5,213 bases of DNA from Rhodobacterales bacterium UBA5972 (GCA_002430125.1 DJBQ01000063.1:1-5213); one strand, 5' to 3'; shown: positions 1 through 5,213, numbered from the stretch's first letter. Translations and numbers: made by a program. Notes: a model not told the origin generated them from the letters alone.

Positions 1-18
1 CACTAGAACTTCCCTGGC

Positions 19-34
19 AGCCCGGAAACGGGCT
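19..34 (+). other. GNRA-capped RNA hairpin upstream of a terminator
   Basis: A perfect 6-bp stem (19-24 pairing with 29-34) closes a GAAA tetraloop, a very stable RNA fold. It lies 8 nt before the terminator stem and probably belongs to the same rightward transcript. It could be a 3' UTR element of a gene outside the window or part of a small RNA. I do not recognise a named RNA family. A possible stop codon (TAG at 4-6) would fit a coding gene ending just at the window edge, but this cannot be shown. Confidence 0.5.
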
Positions 35-42
35 GACACCTT

Positions 43-74
43 ACGGGAGGCCGGTCGCGGTCTCCCGTTTTTTT
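43..74 (+). terminator. Strong intrinsic (Rho-independent) terminator of a rightward transcript
   Basis: An 11-bp stem (43-53 with 58-68, one G-U wobble at 50/61) closes a 4-nt GTCG loop and is followed directly by seven T residues (68-74). This is a textbook intrinsic terminator for the + strand. The transcript it ends starts outside the window. Read on the minus strand, the hairpin is not followed by a T run, so it does not obviously terminate the convergent yhhN gene, whose stop codon (73-75) overlaps the T-tract. Confidence 0.88.
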
Positions 75-717
75 ATGGGTAAAGCGTTCCAAAGGTGATC
101 AGGCATTGCGCCAGCCAATAGCTGAACCAGACGAAATAGGCAGCAAACGGTTTTGTCTTCGACGCGGCCGGTAGGCGGAATTTTTCAAGCGCCAACACGG
201 TGTCAGATAAAACGAAGGCCAGCGCGCCCAGCAGCACGAACAGCGCTCCACCACTTAAGGTCAGGCCAAGGGCGGCCAGCCCCATGCCGGTGATTGCAGC
301 GCAATATCCCAATACAGGCAGGCGAAATCCGCCCAAACCCGGCCACAATATCCGGTAGAAGATCAACGCATATAATCCGAAACCAAGCGCGATCGGCCAT
401 CTGGCTGCGATCAGATCAAACCCCTCGCCCAACTGTAAAAACAGCGGAATATAGGCGAGATGTGCCAGAAAGAATGCGGCCATGCCCGCAAGAAATGCTT
501 TGTCGTTTTCGCGCGATAGGAAATAATCCCCAAGGGCTGAAAACCCAAGGGCCGCAGTTAACAGCCACGGGCCATCTGAAGTCGCCGAAATGCAAGCCAA
601 GGCGCCAATGGCTGCGGTTTTGCTGGCAGAACGGGCCATCGAAACCTGTTGTTGACCCAACCAAAATCCATAAAGCGCTGCAGTTAATGCCGACAGCCCC
701 AGCAGGACCCAGATCAT
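73..717 (-). CDS. YhhN/TMEM86 family membrane protein, putative lysoplasmalogenase
   Basis: The product is a 214-residue, very hydrophobic protein with about seven or eight likely membrane helices. It carries the YhhN family landmarks (numbered from the GTG at 726): SKT near 35-37, FSALGD at 62-67, a phenylalanine- and glycine-rich stretch ending AHLAY at 88-92, GALAFVLSD at 167-175 and YWLAQ at 203-207. The conserved aspartates D67 and D175 are present. Known members (human TMEM86B and a Legionella homologue) hydrolyse the vinyl-ether bond of lysoplasmalogens in the membrane; activity on that substrate here is inference. Length is normal for the family. I chose ATG at 717, because it forms an ATGA overlap with a short upstream ORF that has a good ribosome site. 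A GTG at 726 is in frame and would add three residues; neither start has its own clear SD. The gene is divergent from the alkB-like gene and converges on a terminator at its 3' end. Confidence 0.85.
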   Translation of the reverse strand: MIWVLLGLSALTAALYGFWLGQQQVSMARSASKTAAIGALACISATSDGPWLLTAALGFSALGDYFLSRENDKAFLAGMAAFFLAHLAYIPLFLQLGEGFDLIAARWPIALGFGLYALIFYRILWPGLGGFRLPVLGYCAAITGMGLAALGLTLSGGALFVLLGALAFVLSDTVLALEKFRLPAASKTKPFAAYFVWFSYWLAQCLITFGTLYP

Positions 718-755
718 TTCGAACACGTGTTGATGTTGGATATAAGATTGATCAT
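714..755 (-). CDS. Possible 13-codon leader ORF coupled to yhhN
   Basis: ATG at 755-753 opens a short frame encoding MINLISNINTCSK and ends with TGA at 716-714. That TGA overlaps the yhhN ATG (717-715) as ATGA. Its start has the best ribosome site in this leader (AAGG at 766-763, 7 nt before the ATG), while yhhN itself has none. This suggests ribosomes load at the leader ORF and re-initiate at yhhN. The peptide resembles nothing I know and shows no attenuator-like run of one amino acid. It could equally be a chance ORF behind a chance SD. Confidence 0.35.
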   Translation of the reverse strand: MINLISNINTCSK

Positions 756-759
756 AGCG

Positions 760-766
760 CCACCTT
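760..766 (-). promoter_or_regulatory. Ribosome binding site AAGGTGG upstream of the yhhN leader ORF
   Basis: On the minus strand AAGGTGG runs from 766 to 760, with the AAGG core 7 nt from ATG at 755. It is about 40 nt from either candidate yhhN start, too far to serve yhhN directly. It therefore argues that translation starts at the leader ORF. Confidence 0.4.
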
Positions 767-774
767 GCAGCGAG

Positions 775-780
775 ATTTTA
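775..780 (-). promoter_or_regulatory. Candidate -10 element (TAAAAT) for leftward yhhN transcription
   Basis: TAAAAT on the minus strand matches the -10 consensus at five of six positions. A start near 768 would place the AAGGTGG ribosome site at the very 5' end of the mRNA. No -35-like hexamer lies at the usual distance; that position is occupied by the inverted repeat at 793-808. This is a prediction from sequence only. Confidence 0.3.
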
Positions 781-792
781 AACATTGTCTTC

Positions 793-808
793 TCAATACC
801 CTTATTGA
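793..808. promoter_or_regulatory. Operator-like inverted repeat in the yhhN / alkB-like divergent region
   Basis: TCAATA (793-798) and TATTGA (803-808) form a perfect 6-bp inverted repeat around a CCCT spacer. It lies 12 nt from the candidate leftward -10 (775-780) and 14 nt from the candidate rightward -10 (823-828), so it occupies the -35 zone of both. Such a site could bind a dimeric regulator controlling both genes. The half-site does not match a regulator I can name; it is not a standard FNR/CRP box. A chance occurrence in this AT-rich stretch remains possible. Confidence 0.4.
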
Positions 809-822
809 ACACGGTTTCCTCA

Positions 823-828
823 TACAAT
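823..828 (+). promoter_or_regulatory. Candidate -10 element (TACAAT) for the alkB-like gene
   Basis: TACAAT matches the -10 consensus at five of six positions. A start near 835 would give a leader of about 46 nt to the ATG at 881. This supports 881 rather than 836 as the translation start, because an ATG at 836 would leave practically no leader. No good -35 hexamer is present 16-18 nt upstream; the inverted repeat at 793-808 lies there instead. Confidence 0.35.
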
Positions 829-866
829 TTCCGAAATGCCCAAGCACGAAGTACATTCAGATTTCC

Positions 867-873
867 GAAGGGA
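867..873 (+). promoter_or_regulatory. Ribosome binding site that sets the alkB-like start at 881
   Basis: GAAGGGA lies 7 nt upstream of ATG 881, close to ideal. The alternative in-frame ATG at 836 is preceded by an AT-rich stretch with no SD. The site therefore decides in favour of the shorter protein. Confidence 0.6.
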
Positions 874-880
874 CATTGGG

Positions 881-1942
881 ATGCCACGGGCAAACCTTTT
901 CTTTCCATTGGCGGCTTTGCTGCCGTTACCATTTCTGGCCCTCGGGCCGGTTTTCGGCGGCTGGTTTGCCTTTATTGCCCTTTGCTATCTATCGGCTTTC
1001 ACGTTTTTGGTTGATGAAAGTGTGGAGATCACCGACGCAGCAGATCACCAGACCAGTAGGTTCGGATTGCTATTCGCTGACTCAATCACCATCCTACTGG
1101 CGCTTGCACATCTTGTGTTGTTACCCTTGGCGATACTCGCGATTTCGGGCATGGATGGGCTTTCGATTTGGGAAAACGCGCTGAATTTCTGTGCTTTCGG
1201 CCTGTTCTTTGGCGTTATCAGCACAGCGAACGCGCATGAACTGATCCACCGAACCGGCCGGTTTCGCCATACTTTAGGCAAATGGGCATTCATTTCCATT
1301 CTGTTCGGCCACCATGTCAGCGCCCATTTGGCCGTGCATCATCGCCATGTTGCCACGCCACTTGATCCAAATACGGCGCGACTGAATGAAAGTTTTTACA
1401 GCTATTTTCGGCGGGCCTGGATCGGGTCATTCAAATCCGGGCTGACGGCTGAAGCCAGAAAGCTGCAACGCGGCCTGCTTTCAGTTCACAACCCCTATGT
1501 GATCTATTTTGCCGGGGCTGCGGTCTTTCTGACATTGGCGTTTGTGCTGGCAGGGTTCAAAGGCTTGCTTATTTACCTTGGGTTTGCGGTTTTCGCACAA
1601 ATCCAACTGCTGCTCAGCGAATATGTTCAGCATTACGGGCTTGAACGCCGTATTCTAAAGGGCGGCGTCTATGAACCCGTTGGTTTGATCCATTCGTGGA
1701 ACGCCCCGCATGTGTTCAGCGCCGCACTGATGCTGAACGCGCCGCGCCATTCGGATCATCACGCGCATCCATCGCTCCAGTACAGCGAGCTGAAAACCCT
1801 GTCAGCACAGGGCGCACCGATGTTGCCGCGCAGCCTGCCGGTGATGTCGTGTATTGCGTTGGCACCGGCCTTTTGGCGCCGGGTTATGAACCCCCGTGTC
1901 GCAGCGTGGTTTCGCCAACGCGACGCGATGGACCAAAACTAG
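881..1942 (+). CDS. alkB: AlkB-like alkane 1-monooxygenase (membrane di-iron hydroxylase)
   Basis: The 353-residue product belongs to the membrane fatty acid desaturase/hydroxylase superfamily. Its motif set is that of AlkB: HELIHR at 119-124, H149-x3-H153-H154 followed by VATPLDPNTAR, HYGL at 251-254, and RHSDHHAHP at 289-297. That supplies nine histidines for the di-iron site (119, 123, 149, 153, 154, 251, 290, 293, 294). Hydrophobic segments at about 6-24, 28-43, 65-89, 99-115 and 206-243 fit an inner-membrane protein with a cytoplasmic active site. Known AlkB enzymes hydroxylate terminal carbons of medium-chain alkanes using electrons from rubredoxin; no rubredoxin or reductase gene is visible here. 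The protein is shorter than classical AlkB (about 400), and the usual acidic and glycine positions of motif 2 (EHxxGHH) read AHLAVHH. The substrate is thus uncertain. I chose start 881 for its SD; ATG 836 would add 15 residues. Confidence 0.88.
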   Translation: MPRANLFFPLAALLPLPFLALGPVFGGWFAFIALCYLSAFTFLVDESVEITDAADHQTSRFGLLFADSITILLALAHLVLLPLAILAISGMDGLSIWENALNFCAFGLFFGVISTANAHELIHRTGRFRHTLGKWAFISILFGHHVSAHLAVHHRHVATPLDPNTARLNESFYSYFRRAWIGSFKSGLTAEARKLQRGLLSVHNPYVIYFAGAAVFLTLAFVLAGFKGLLIYLGFAVFAQIQLLLSEYVQHYGLERRILKGGVYEPVGLIHSWNAPHVFSAALMLNAPRHSDHHAHPSLQYSELKTLSAQGAPMLPRSLPVMSCIALAPAFWRRVMNPRVAAWFRQRDAMDQN

Positions 1943-1971
1943 TACGTTTGCCACTGGATTCACCCGTGCCT

Positions 1972-1998
1972 TTGACGCATTCTGCTTCGGTGCAAACT
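1972..1998 (+). promoter_or_regulatory. Weak candidate promoter for the small exported protein gene
   Basis: TTGACG at 1972-1977 matches the -35 consensus at five of six positions. The only partner is a poor -10 (CAAACT, 1993-1998) at 15 nt, preceded by TG. It lies in the 68-nt gap after the alkB-like stop, where I see no terminator, so read-through from the alkB-like gene is at least as likely. Confidence 0.2.
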
Positions 1999-2010
1999 CG
2001 ACAGACAAAC

Positions 2011-2403
2011 ATGACCAGAATCGCAATCCTGCTGCTATTGCTGCCAGGTAATTTGTTTGCCGAAGAGGTTCTGTCGCCCGAGGCATTTCGAACCCATACA
2101 GCCGGTTCAACCCTTTATTTTGCACAAAATGGCGTGGCCTTTGGGGTCGAACAATATCTGCCAGATAATCGGTCGATCTGGCAATATGCCGACGGAACCT
2201 GCACCCGCGGTAAATGGTATGCCAAAGACGACTTGATCTGCTTTGTCTACGAGGACAATCCGCGCGAACAATGCTGGAACTTCCTAAAAAAGGGAAACTC
2301 GTTTGCTGCCCGTGCTTTGGGACGCGAACCTGAGTCGGATCTTGAATTCATTGGTCAGAACGAAACCCCAATAACCTGCCTTGCACCCGAAGTCGGGTCT
2401 TAA
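2011..2403 (+). CDS. Small exported protein of unknown function, four cysteines
   Basis: The 130-residue product begins MTRIAILLLLL and has a plausible signal peptidase I site after LFA (residues 15-17), giving a mature periplasmic or secreted protein of about 113 residues. The mature part is rich in aromatic residues and has cysteines at 64, 77, 88 and 123, enough for two disulfides. The core reads as a small beta-rich domain: FGVEQYLP, IWQYADGTC, GKWY, ICFVYEDNP, QCWNF. I recall similar hypothetical proteins in Rhodobacteraceae but no assigned function. No convincing SD precedes ATG 2011; the frame stays open upstream to 1696, but that part overlaps the alkB-like gene and does not look like protein. 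The signal sequence at 2011 marks the start. The gene sits 68 nt after the alkB-like gene and may share its transcript. Its stop overlaps that of xseA. Confidence 0.75.
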   Translation: MTRIAILLLLLPGNLFAEEVLSPEAFRTHTAGSTLYFAQNGVAFGVEQYLPDNRSIWQYADGTCTRGKWYAKDDLICFVYEDNPREQCWNFLKKGNSFAARALGREPESDLEFIGQNETPITCLAPEVGS

Positions 2404-3839
2404 AACAGGCTTCCCTGATCCTTGGTTATATCGGCAGCTATCTGAATTGGTTTTTCAGGTTTCGCAGGCTTTGGCGGGGTCACCCCCCCAACATTCAACC
2501 GCCCGTCTTTCAGTTGAATGTTCAGAACCGATGCGGCCTCGGCAGCTTTAACATTTGTGATCACAATTCCGGATCCGTCGCGAATAACCGCGTACCCCCG
2601 TTCCAAAGTCTTTTGATAGCCAAGCGAGTTATGTATCCGGTCCAACCCTGCCAACCTGTCGCGAAATGGTCTGAAAAACGTTAGTCTGGTTTGCGAGATA
2701 CGCGCCACAACCCGCTGAAGATTATCGTGTTTCTGACTTATCGCCTGCCGTAAAGCAACCGGGCGCAATCCTGCCGAGGCCTTGGCCAGCCGAATATGTT
2801 CCCGCGCCGTGCGTGCCCGCAAAGCGCTTGGCAAACGCGCTGCAAGATGATCCAGACGCTGGCTTTGATTGTCCACCAGATCGGCAGGTTTTGGCAAAGC
2901 CCGCGCAAGATCACGCATACGCTGCCGGCGGTTTTGCAGATTTTGCACCATGCCGCGAACCCGACGTTCCTCCAACCCGGCCAAAGCCGCCATTAGATCT
3001 GCCCGAACCGGCACCGCCAGTTCAGCCGCCGCTGACGGCGTTGGCGCGCGCTGATCAGAAGCATAGTCAATCAGTGTTGTATCAGTTTCGTGACCAACCG
3101 CCGATATCAACGGAATATCACTTGCCGCAGCCGCCCGCACAACGATTTCCTCGTTAAACCCCCACAAATCCTCGATTGATCCACCGCCCCTTGCCACAAT
3201 CAACAAATCAGGCCGCGCTATCGCCCCGCCAGGCGTCAGTCGGTTGAACCCTTCAATTGCCGCCGCAACCTCGGCCGCACATTTTTCACCCTGCACGGCC
3301 ACCGGCCAAATCAGCACCTGTCGCGGGAAACGATCCCGCAACCGGTGCAGAATATCGCGGATCACGGCACCCGAAGGCGAGGTAATCACCCCGATTACAT
3401 CCGGCAAATACGGGATTTTCCGCTTGCGCGCGGCAGCAAACAAGCCTTCGGCCTCAAGCGCCTTTTTGCGCCGCTCAAGCATCAGCATCAGCGCGCCCAG
3501 ACCCGCGGGTGCAATATCCTCGATCACCATCTGATAGCGCGATTGCCCGGGAAATGTGGTCAACTTTCCGGTGGCAATCACCTCCATCCCTTCCTCGGGC
3601 ATGGTGCGCAGCCGCGAAGCCGTCCCCTTCCAGATCACCGAGGCCAAAACCGCGCGGTCATCTTTCAGATCAAGGTACAAATGCCCAGATGCCGGTCGCG
3701 AAACCCGGCCAACCTCGCCCCGGATGCGCACATGCGAAAACTCGCCCTCGATCATGCGCTTGACCACACCTGAAATCTCGGAAACCGTAAATTCCGGCGC
3801 ATTCTGGCCGGGTTCTGGATCATCAATCAAATCGGACAT
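2400..3839 (-). CDS. xseA: Exodeoxyribonuclease VII large subunit
   Basis: The 479-residue protein is the catalytic subunit of exonuclease VII, which with several XseB copies degrades single-stranded DNA from either end into short oligonucleotides in the cytoplasm, in repair and recombination. The N-terminal OB-fold spans about 17-110. The catalytic domain shows GVITSPSGAVIRD (150-162), RGGGSIEDLWGFN (217-229) and GHETD...IDYASDQRAPTPSAAAE (249-273), the family signature. A long helical, coiled-coil-prone region follows (about 280-400), then LERGYAVIRDG (412-422). Length is slightly above E. coli XseA (456) because of a proline/lysine-rich tail (about 455-465) ending in QGSLF. ATG 3839 has GAGG 4 nt upstream. 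xseB is not in the window. The gene is divergent from purD and convergent, with a 4-nt overlap, with the small exported protein gene. A run of seven G residues on the coding strand (2483-2489) lies near the 3' end. Confidence 0.96.
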   Translation of the reverse strand: MSDLIDDPEPGQNAPEFTVSEISGVVKRMIEGEFSHVRIRGEVGRVSRPASGHLYLDLKDDRAVLASVIWKGTASRLRTMPEEGMEVIATGKLTTFPGQSRYQMVIEDIAPAGLGALMLMLERRKKALEAEGLFAAARKRKIPYLPDVIGVITSPSGAVIRDILHRLRDRFPRQVLIWPVAVQGEKCAAEVAAAIEGFNRLTPGGAIARPDLLIVARGGGSIEDLWGFNEEIVVRAAAASDIPLISAVGHETDTTLIDYASDQRAPTPSAAAELAVPVRADLMAALAGLEERRVRGMVQNLQNRRQRMRDLARALPKPADLVDNQSQRLDHLAARLPSALRARTAREHIRLAKASAGLRPVALRQAISQKHDNLQRVVARISQTRLTFFRPFRDRLAGLDRIHNSLGYQKTLERGYAVIRDGSGIVITNVKAAEAASVLNIQLKDGRLNVGGVTPPKPAKPEKPIQIAADITKDQGSLF

Positions 3840-3849
3840 TCAGCCTCGC

Positions 3850-3878
3850 TTGCACATGTCTGCGTCCCACCTTAGAAC
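3850..3878 (+). promoter_or_regulatory. Candidate purD promoter in the 69-bp xseA/purD divergent spacer
   Basis: TTGCAC (3850-3855) and TAGAAC (3873-3878) are separated by 17 nt and would start transcription near 3885, giving a leader of about 24 nt to the purD ATG. Match to consensus is modest (3/6 and 4/6). The spacer 3840-3908 must also hold the leftward xseA promoter, for which I find no convincing hexamer pair. I see no PurR-like palindrome or riboswitch; the space is too small for one. Confidence 0.3.
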
Positions 3879-3908
3879 GCCCAGCAACCAAGGCCAAGCG
3901 GGGGCGGC

Positions 3909-5171
3909 ATGAATATCCTGATTTTGGGCAGCGGCGGGCGCGAGCACGCACTGGCATGGGCGATCAAACAGAACCCGAAATGCGACCGGCTGATCGTAGC
4001 CCCGGGCAATGCCGGGCTTGAGGCAATCGCCGAATGCGCCGATCTGGATATCCTGAACGGTGGTCTGGTGCGCGATTTTTGCGCAGAGAACGCGGTTGAT
4101 TTCGTGGTCATCGGCCCCGAGGCCCCCTTGGCCGCCGGGGTCGCCGACATATTGCGCGCAGCCGGCATCCTAACCTTTGGCCCCTCGCAAGCCGCCGCTG
4201 CCCTTGAAGCCTCCAAAGCCTTCACCAAAGATATTTGCGATGCCTGCAACGCCCCCACTGCCGCCTATGCCCACTTCACCGAAACCGACCCGGCCCGTGC
4301 TTATGTCCGAGAACACGGCGCACCTATTGTCATCAAAGCTGACGGTCTGGCCGCAGGAAAAGGCGTGGTCGTCGCCATGACAACGACCGAGGCATTGGAC
4401 GCGGTTGACGATATGCTGGGCGGCGGTTTTGGCGCTGCCGGCGCTGAAATCGTCATCGAGGAGTTCATGGACGGCGAGGAAGCCTCGCTTTTCGTGCTGT
4501 GCCACGGTGAAAACTGCCTGGCCATCGGCTCGGCCCAGGATCACAAACGCGCTTATGACGGCGATCTGGGGCCAAATACCGGCGGTATGGGGGCCTATTC
4601 CCCGGCGCCGGTTCTGACCCAAGCGCTGGAAGATCAGGCGATGACGCAGATCATTCGTCCGACGCTGGCCGAAATGGCGCGGCGCGGAACGCCCTATCAA
4701 GGCGTGCTTTATGCCGGTCTGATGATCAAGGACGGCACGGCGCGGCTAATTGAATATAACGCGCGTTTTGGTGACCCGGAATGTCAGGTTCTGGCGATGC
4801 GACTGGGCGCACAGATGCTTGATCTGCTGCTGGCATGCTCTGAAAACCGGCTGGAGACAGCCCGCGCGTCCTGGGCAGATGACCACGCAATAACCGTCGT
4901 GATGGCGGCCAATGGCTATCCCGGTGCCTACCTGAAAGGTTCGGCGATTTCCGGGCTGGACGCATTGCCATCCACCTCGATGCAAGAGGTGTTTCACGCC
5001 GGAACCAAGCGCCAGGATGGGAAAATCACCGCAAATGGCGGCCGGGTTCTGAATGTCACAGCCCGCAGCACCAGCCTAAAACAAGCCCGCGATCTGGCCT
5101 ACGACATGGTGCAGAAAATCAACTGGCCGGAAGGGTATTGCCGTTCAGATATCGGCTGGCGCGCGCTTTAG
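3909..5171 (+). CDS. purD: Phosphoribosylamine--glycine ligase (GAR synthetase)
   Basis: PurD catalyses the second step of de novo purine synthesis in the cytoplasm: 5-phosphoribosylamine + glycine + ATP gives glycinamide ribonucleotide. The 420-residue length fits the family (E. coli 429). The N-terminal domain has GSGGREHAL (7-15) and IGPEAPL (68-74). The ATP-grasp domain (about 101-293) shows KADGLAAGKGV (143-153), EEFMDGEEAS (184-193), GPNTGGMGAYSP (221-232) and the PurD signature RFGDPECQ (286-293). The C-terminal domain contains FHAGT (362-366) and ANGGRVL (375-381). All expected motifs are intact. ATG 3909 is preceded by a G-rich stretch (GGGGG at 3900-3904) as a weak SD; the family's conserved N-terminus fixes this start. 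No other purine gene is adjacent within the window. Confidence 0.97.
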   Translation: MNILILGSGGREHALAWAIKQNPKCDRLIVAPGNAGLEAIAECADLDILNGGLVRDFCAENAVDFVVIGPEAPLAAGVADILRAAGILTFGPSQAAAALEASKAFTKDICDACNAPTAAYAHFTETDPARAYVREHGAPIVIKADGLAAGKGVVVAMTTTEALDAVDDMLGGGFGAAGAEIVIEEFMDGEEASLFVLCHGENCLAIGSAQDHKRAYDGDLGPNTGGMGAYSPAPVLTQALEDQAMTQIIRPTLAEMARRGTPYQGVLYAGLMIKDGTARLIEYNARFGDPECQVLAMRLGAQMLDLLLACSENRLETARASWADDHAITVVMAANGYPGAYLKGSAISGLDALPSTSMQEVFHAGTKRQDGKITANGGRVLNVTARSTSLKQARDLAYDMVQKINWPEGYCRSDIGWRAL

Positions 5172-5185
5172 GTTTCTTTTCGGCT

Positions 5186-5213
5186 AAAATATCCCCGCCG
5201 GAGGCCAGAAAGT
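5186..5213. other. Intergenic motif after purD with SD-like GGAGG, truncated by window edge
   Basis: AAAATATCCCCGCCGGAGGC (5186-5205) lies 14 nt past the purD stop. From memory, this sequence and its reverse complement (GGCGGGGATATTTT) recur at gene boundaries in Rhodobacteraceae genomes; that recollection could not be checked here. It contains GGAGG (5200-5204), which would be a good SD if a start codon lies just past 5213. It has no T-tract and does not look like an intrinsic terminator, although a short GCC-GGA-GGC stem could form. Confidence 0.4.

Noticed and set aside
793..808. FNR/CRP-type box
   Set aside because: The half-sites TCAATA/TATTGA do not fit TTGAT-N4-ATCAA, so only a generic operator-like repeat is claimed.
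294..1184. 296-codon + strand frame across yhhN and the start of the alkB-like gene
   Set aside because: It is antisense to yhhN and out of frame with alkB-like; its composition is not protein-like, and the two genes it overlaps have clear family motifs.
1904..1921. Hairpin near the end of the alkB-like gene as a possible terminator
   Set aside because: The stem needs a bulge, lies inside the coding region and is not followed by a T run.
1696..2010. Open frame extending the small exported protein upstream by 105 codons
   Set aside because: It runs in another frame through the conserved 3' end of the alkB-like gene, has an unconvincing composition, and would bury the signal peptide that begins at 2011.
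3840..3857. Five-codon ORF (MCKRG) ending next to the xseA ATG
   Set aside because: It has no SD of its own, overlaps the xseA ribosome site and is short enough to be chance.
3840..3908. Purine riboswitch or PurR operator ahead of purD
   Set aside because: The 69-bp spacer is too short for a riboswitch plus two promoters, and no suitable palindrome or aptamer-like pairing is visible.
4170..4700. 176-codon minus-strand frame inside purD
   Set aside because: It is antisense to the conserved ATP-grasp domain of purD and shows no recognisable motif; a typical shadow frame in GC-rich coding DNA.

Overview
The window looks like chromosomal DNA from an alphaproteobacterium, most likely Rhodobacteraceae (Roseobacter-like). 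The reasons are moderately high GC, a purD gene divergent from xseA, a short AlkB-type hydroxylase, and an intergenic motif after purD that I associate with this family. The assignment rests on gene content and recalled protein resemblance, not on a database search.

Layout, left to right. Bases 1-75 hold the 3' end of a rightward transcript from outside the window: a GNRA-loop hairpin, then a strong intrinsic terminator. A leftward gene for a YhhN/TMEM86-type membrane protein (putative lysoplasmalogenase) ends inside that terminator's T-tract. A divergent intergenic region (about 718-880) contains a perfect 6-bp inverted repeat midway between two possible -10 elements. It also contains a possible 13-codon leader ORF whose stop overlaps the yhhN ATG. 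To the right, on the + strand, lies an AlkB-like membrane di-iron hydroxylase gene, followed after 68 nt by a small exported four-cysteine protein of unknown function. That gene meets xseA (exodeoxyribonuclease VII large subunit, leftward) tail to tail, and the two stop codons share the palindrome TTAA. xseA and purD (GAR synthetase, rightward) diverge from a 69-bp spacer. After purD comes a short AT-rich to GC-rich motif with an SD-like GGAGG, cut by the window edge.

Functionally the window mixes housekeeping genes (purD for purine synthesis, xseA for single-strand DNA degradation and repair) with two integral membrane lipid or hydrocarbon enzymes transcribed from one shared control region (yhhN and alkB-like). 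No mobile element, CRISPR array, tRNA or rRNA was seen. I see no convincing new multi-gene system. The observations most worth checking are the symmetric operator-like repeat between yhhN and the alkB-like gene, the leader ORF on yhhN, the clamp-binding-like C-terminus of XseA, and the uncharacterised exported protein.
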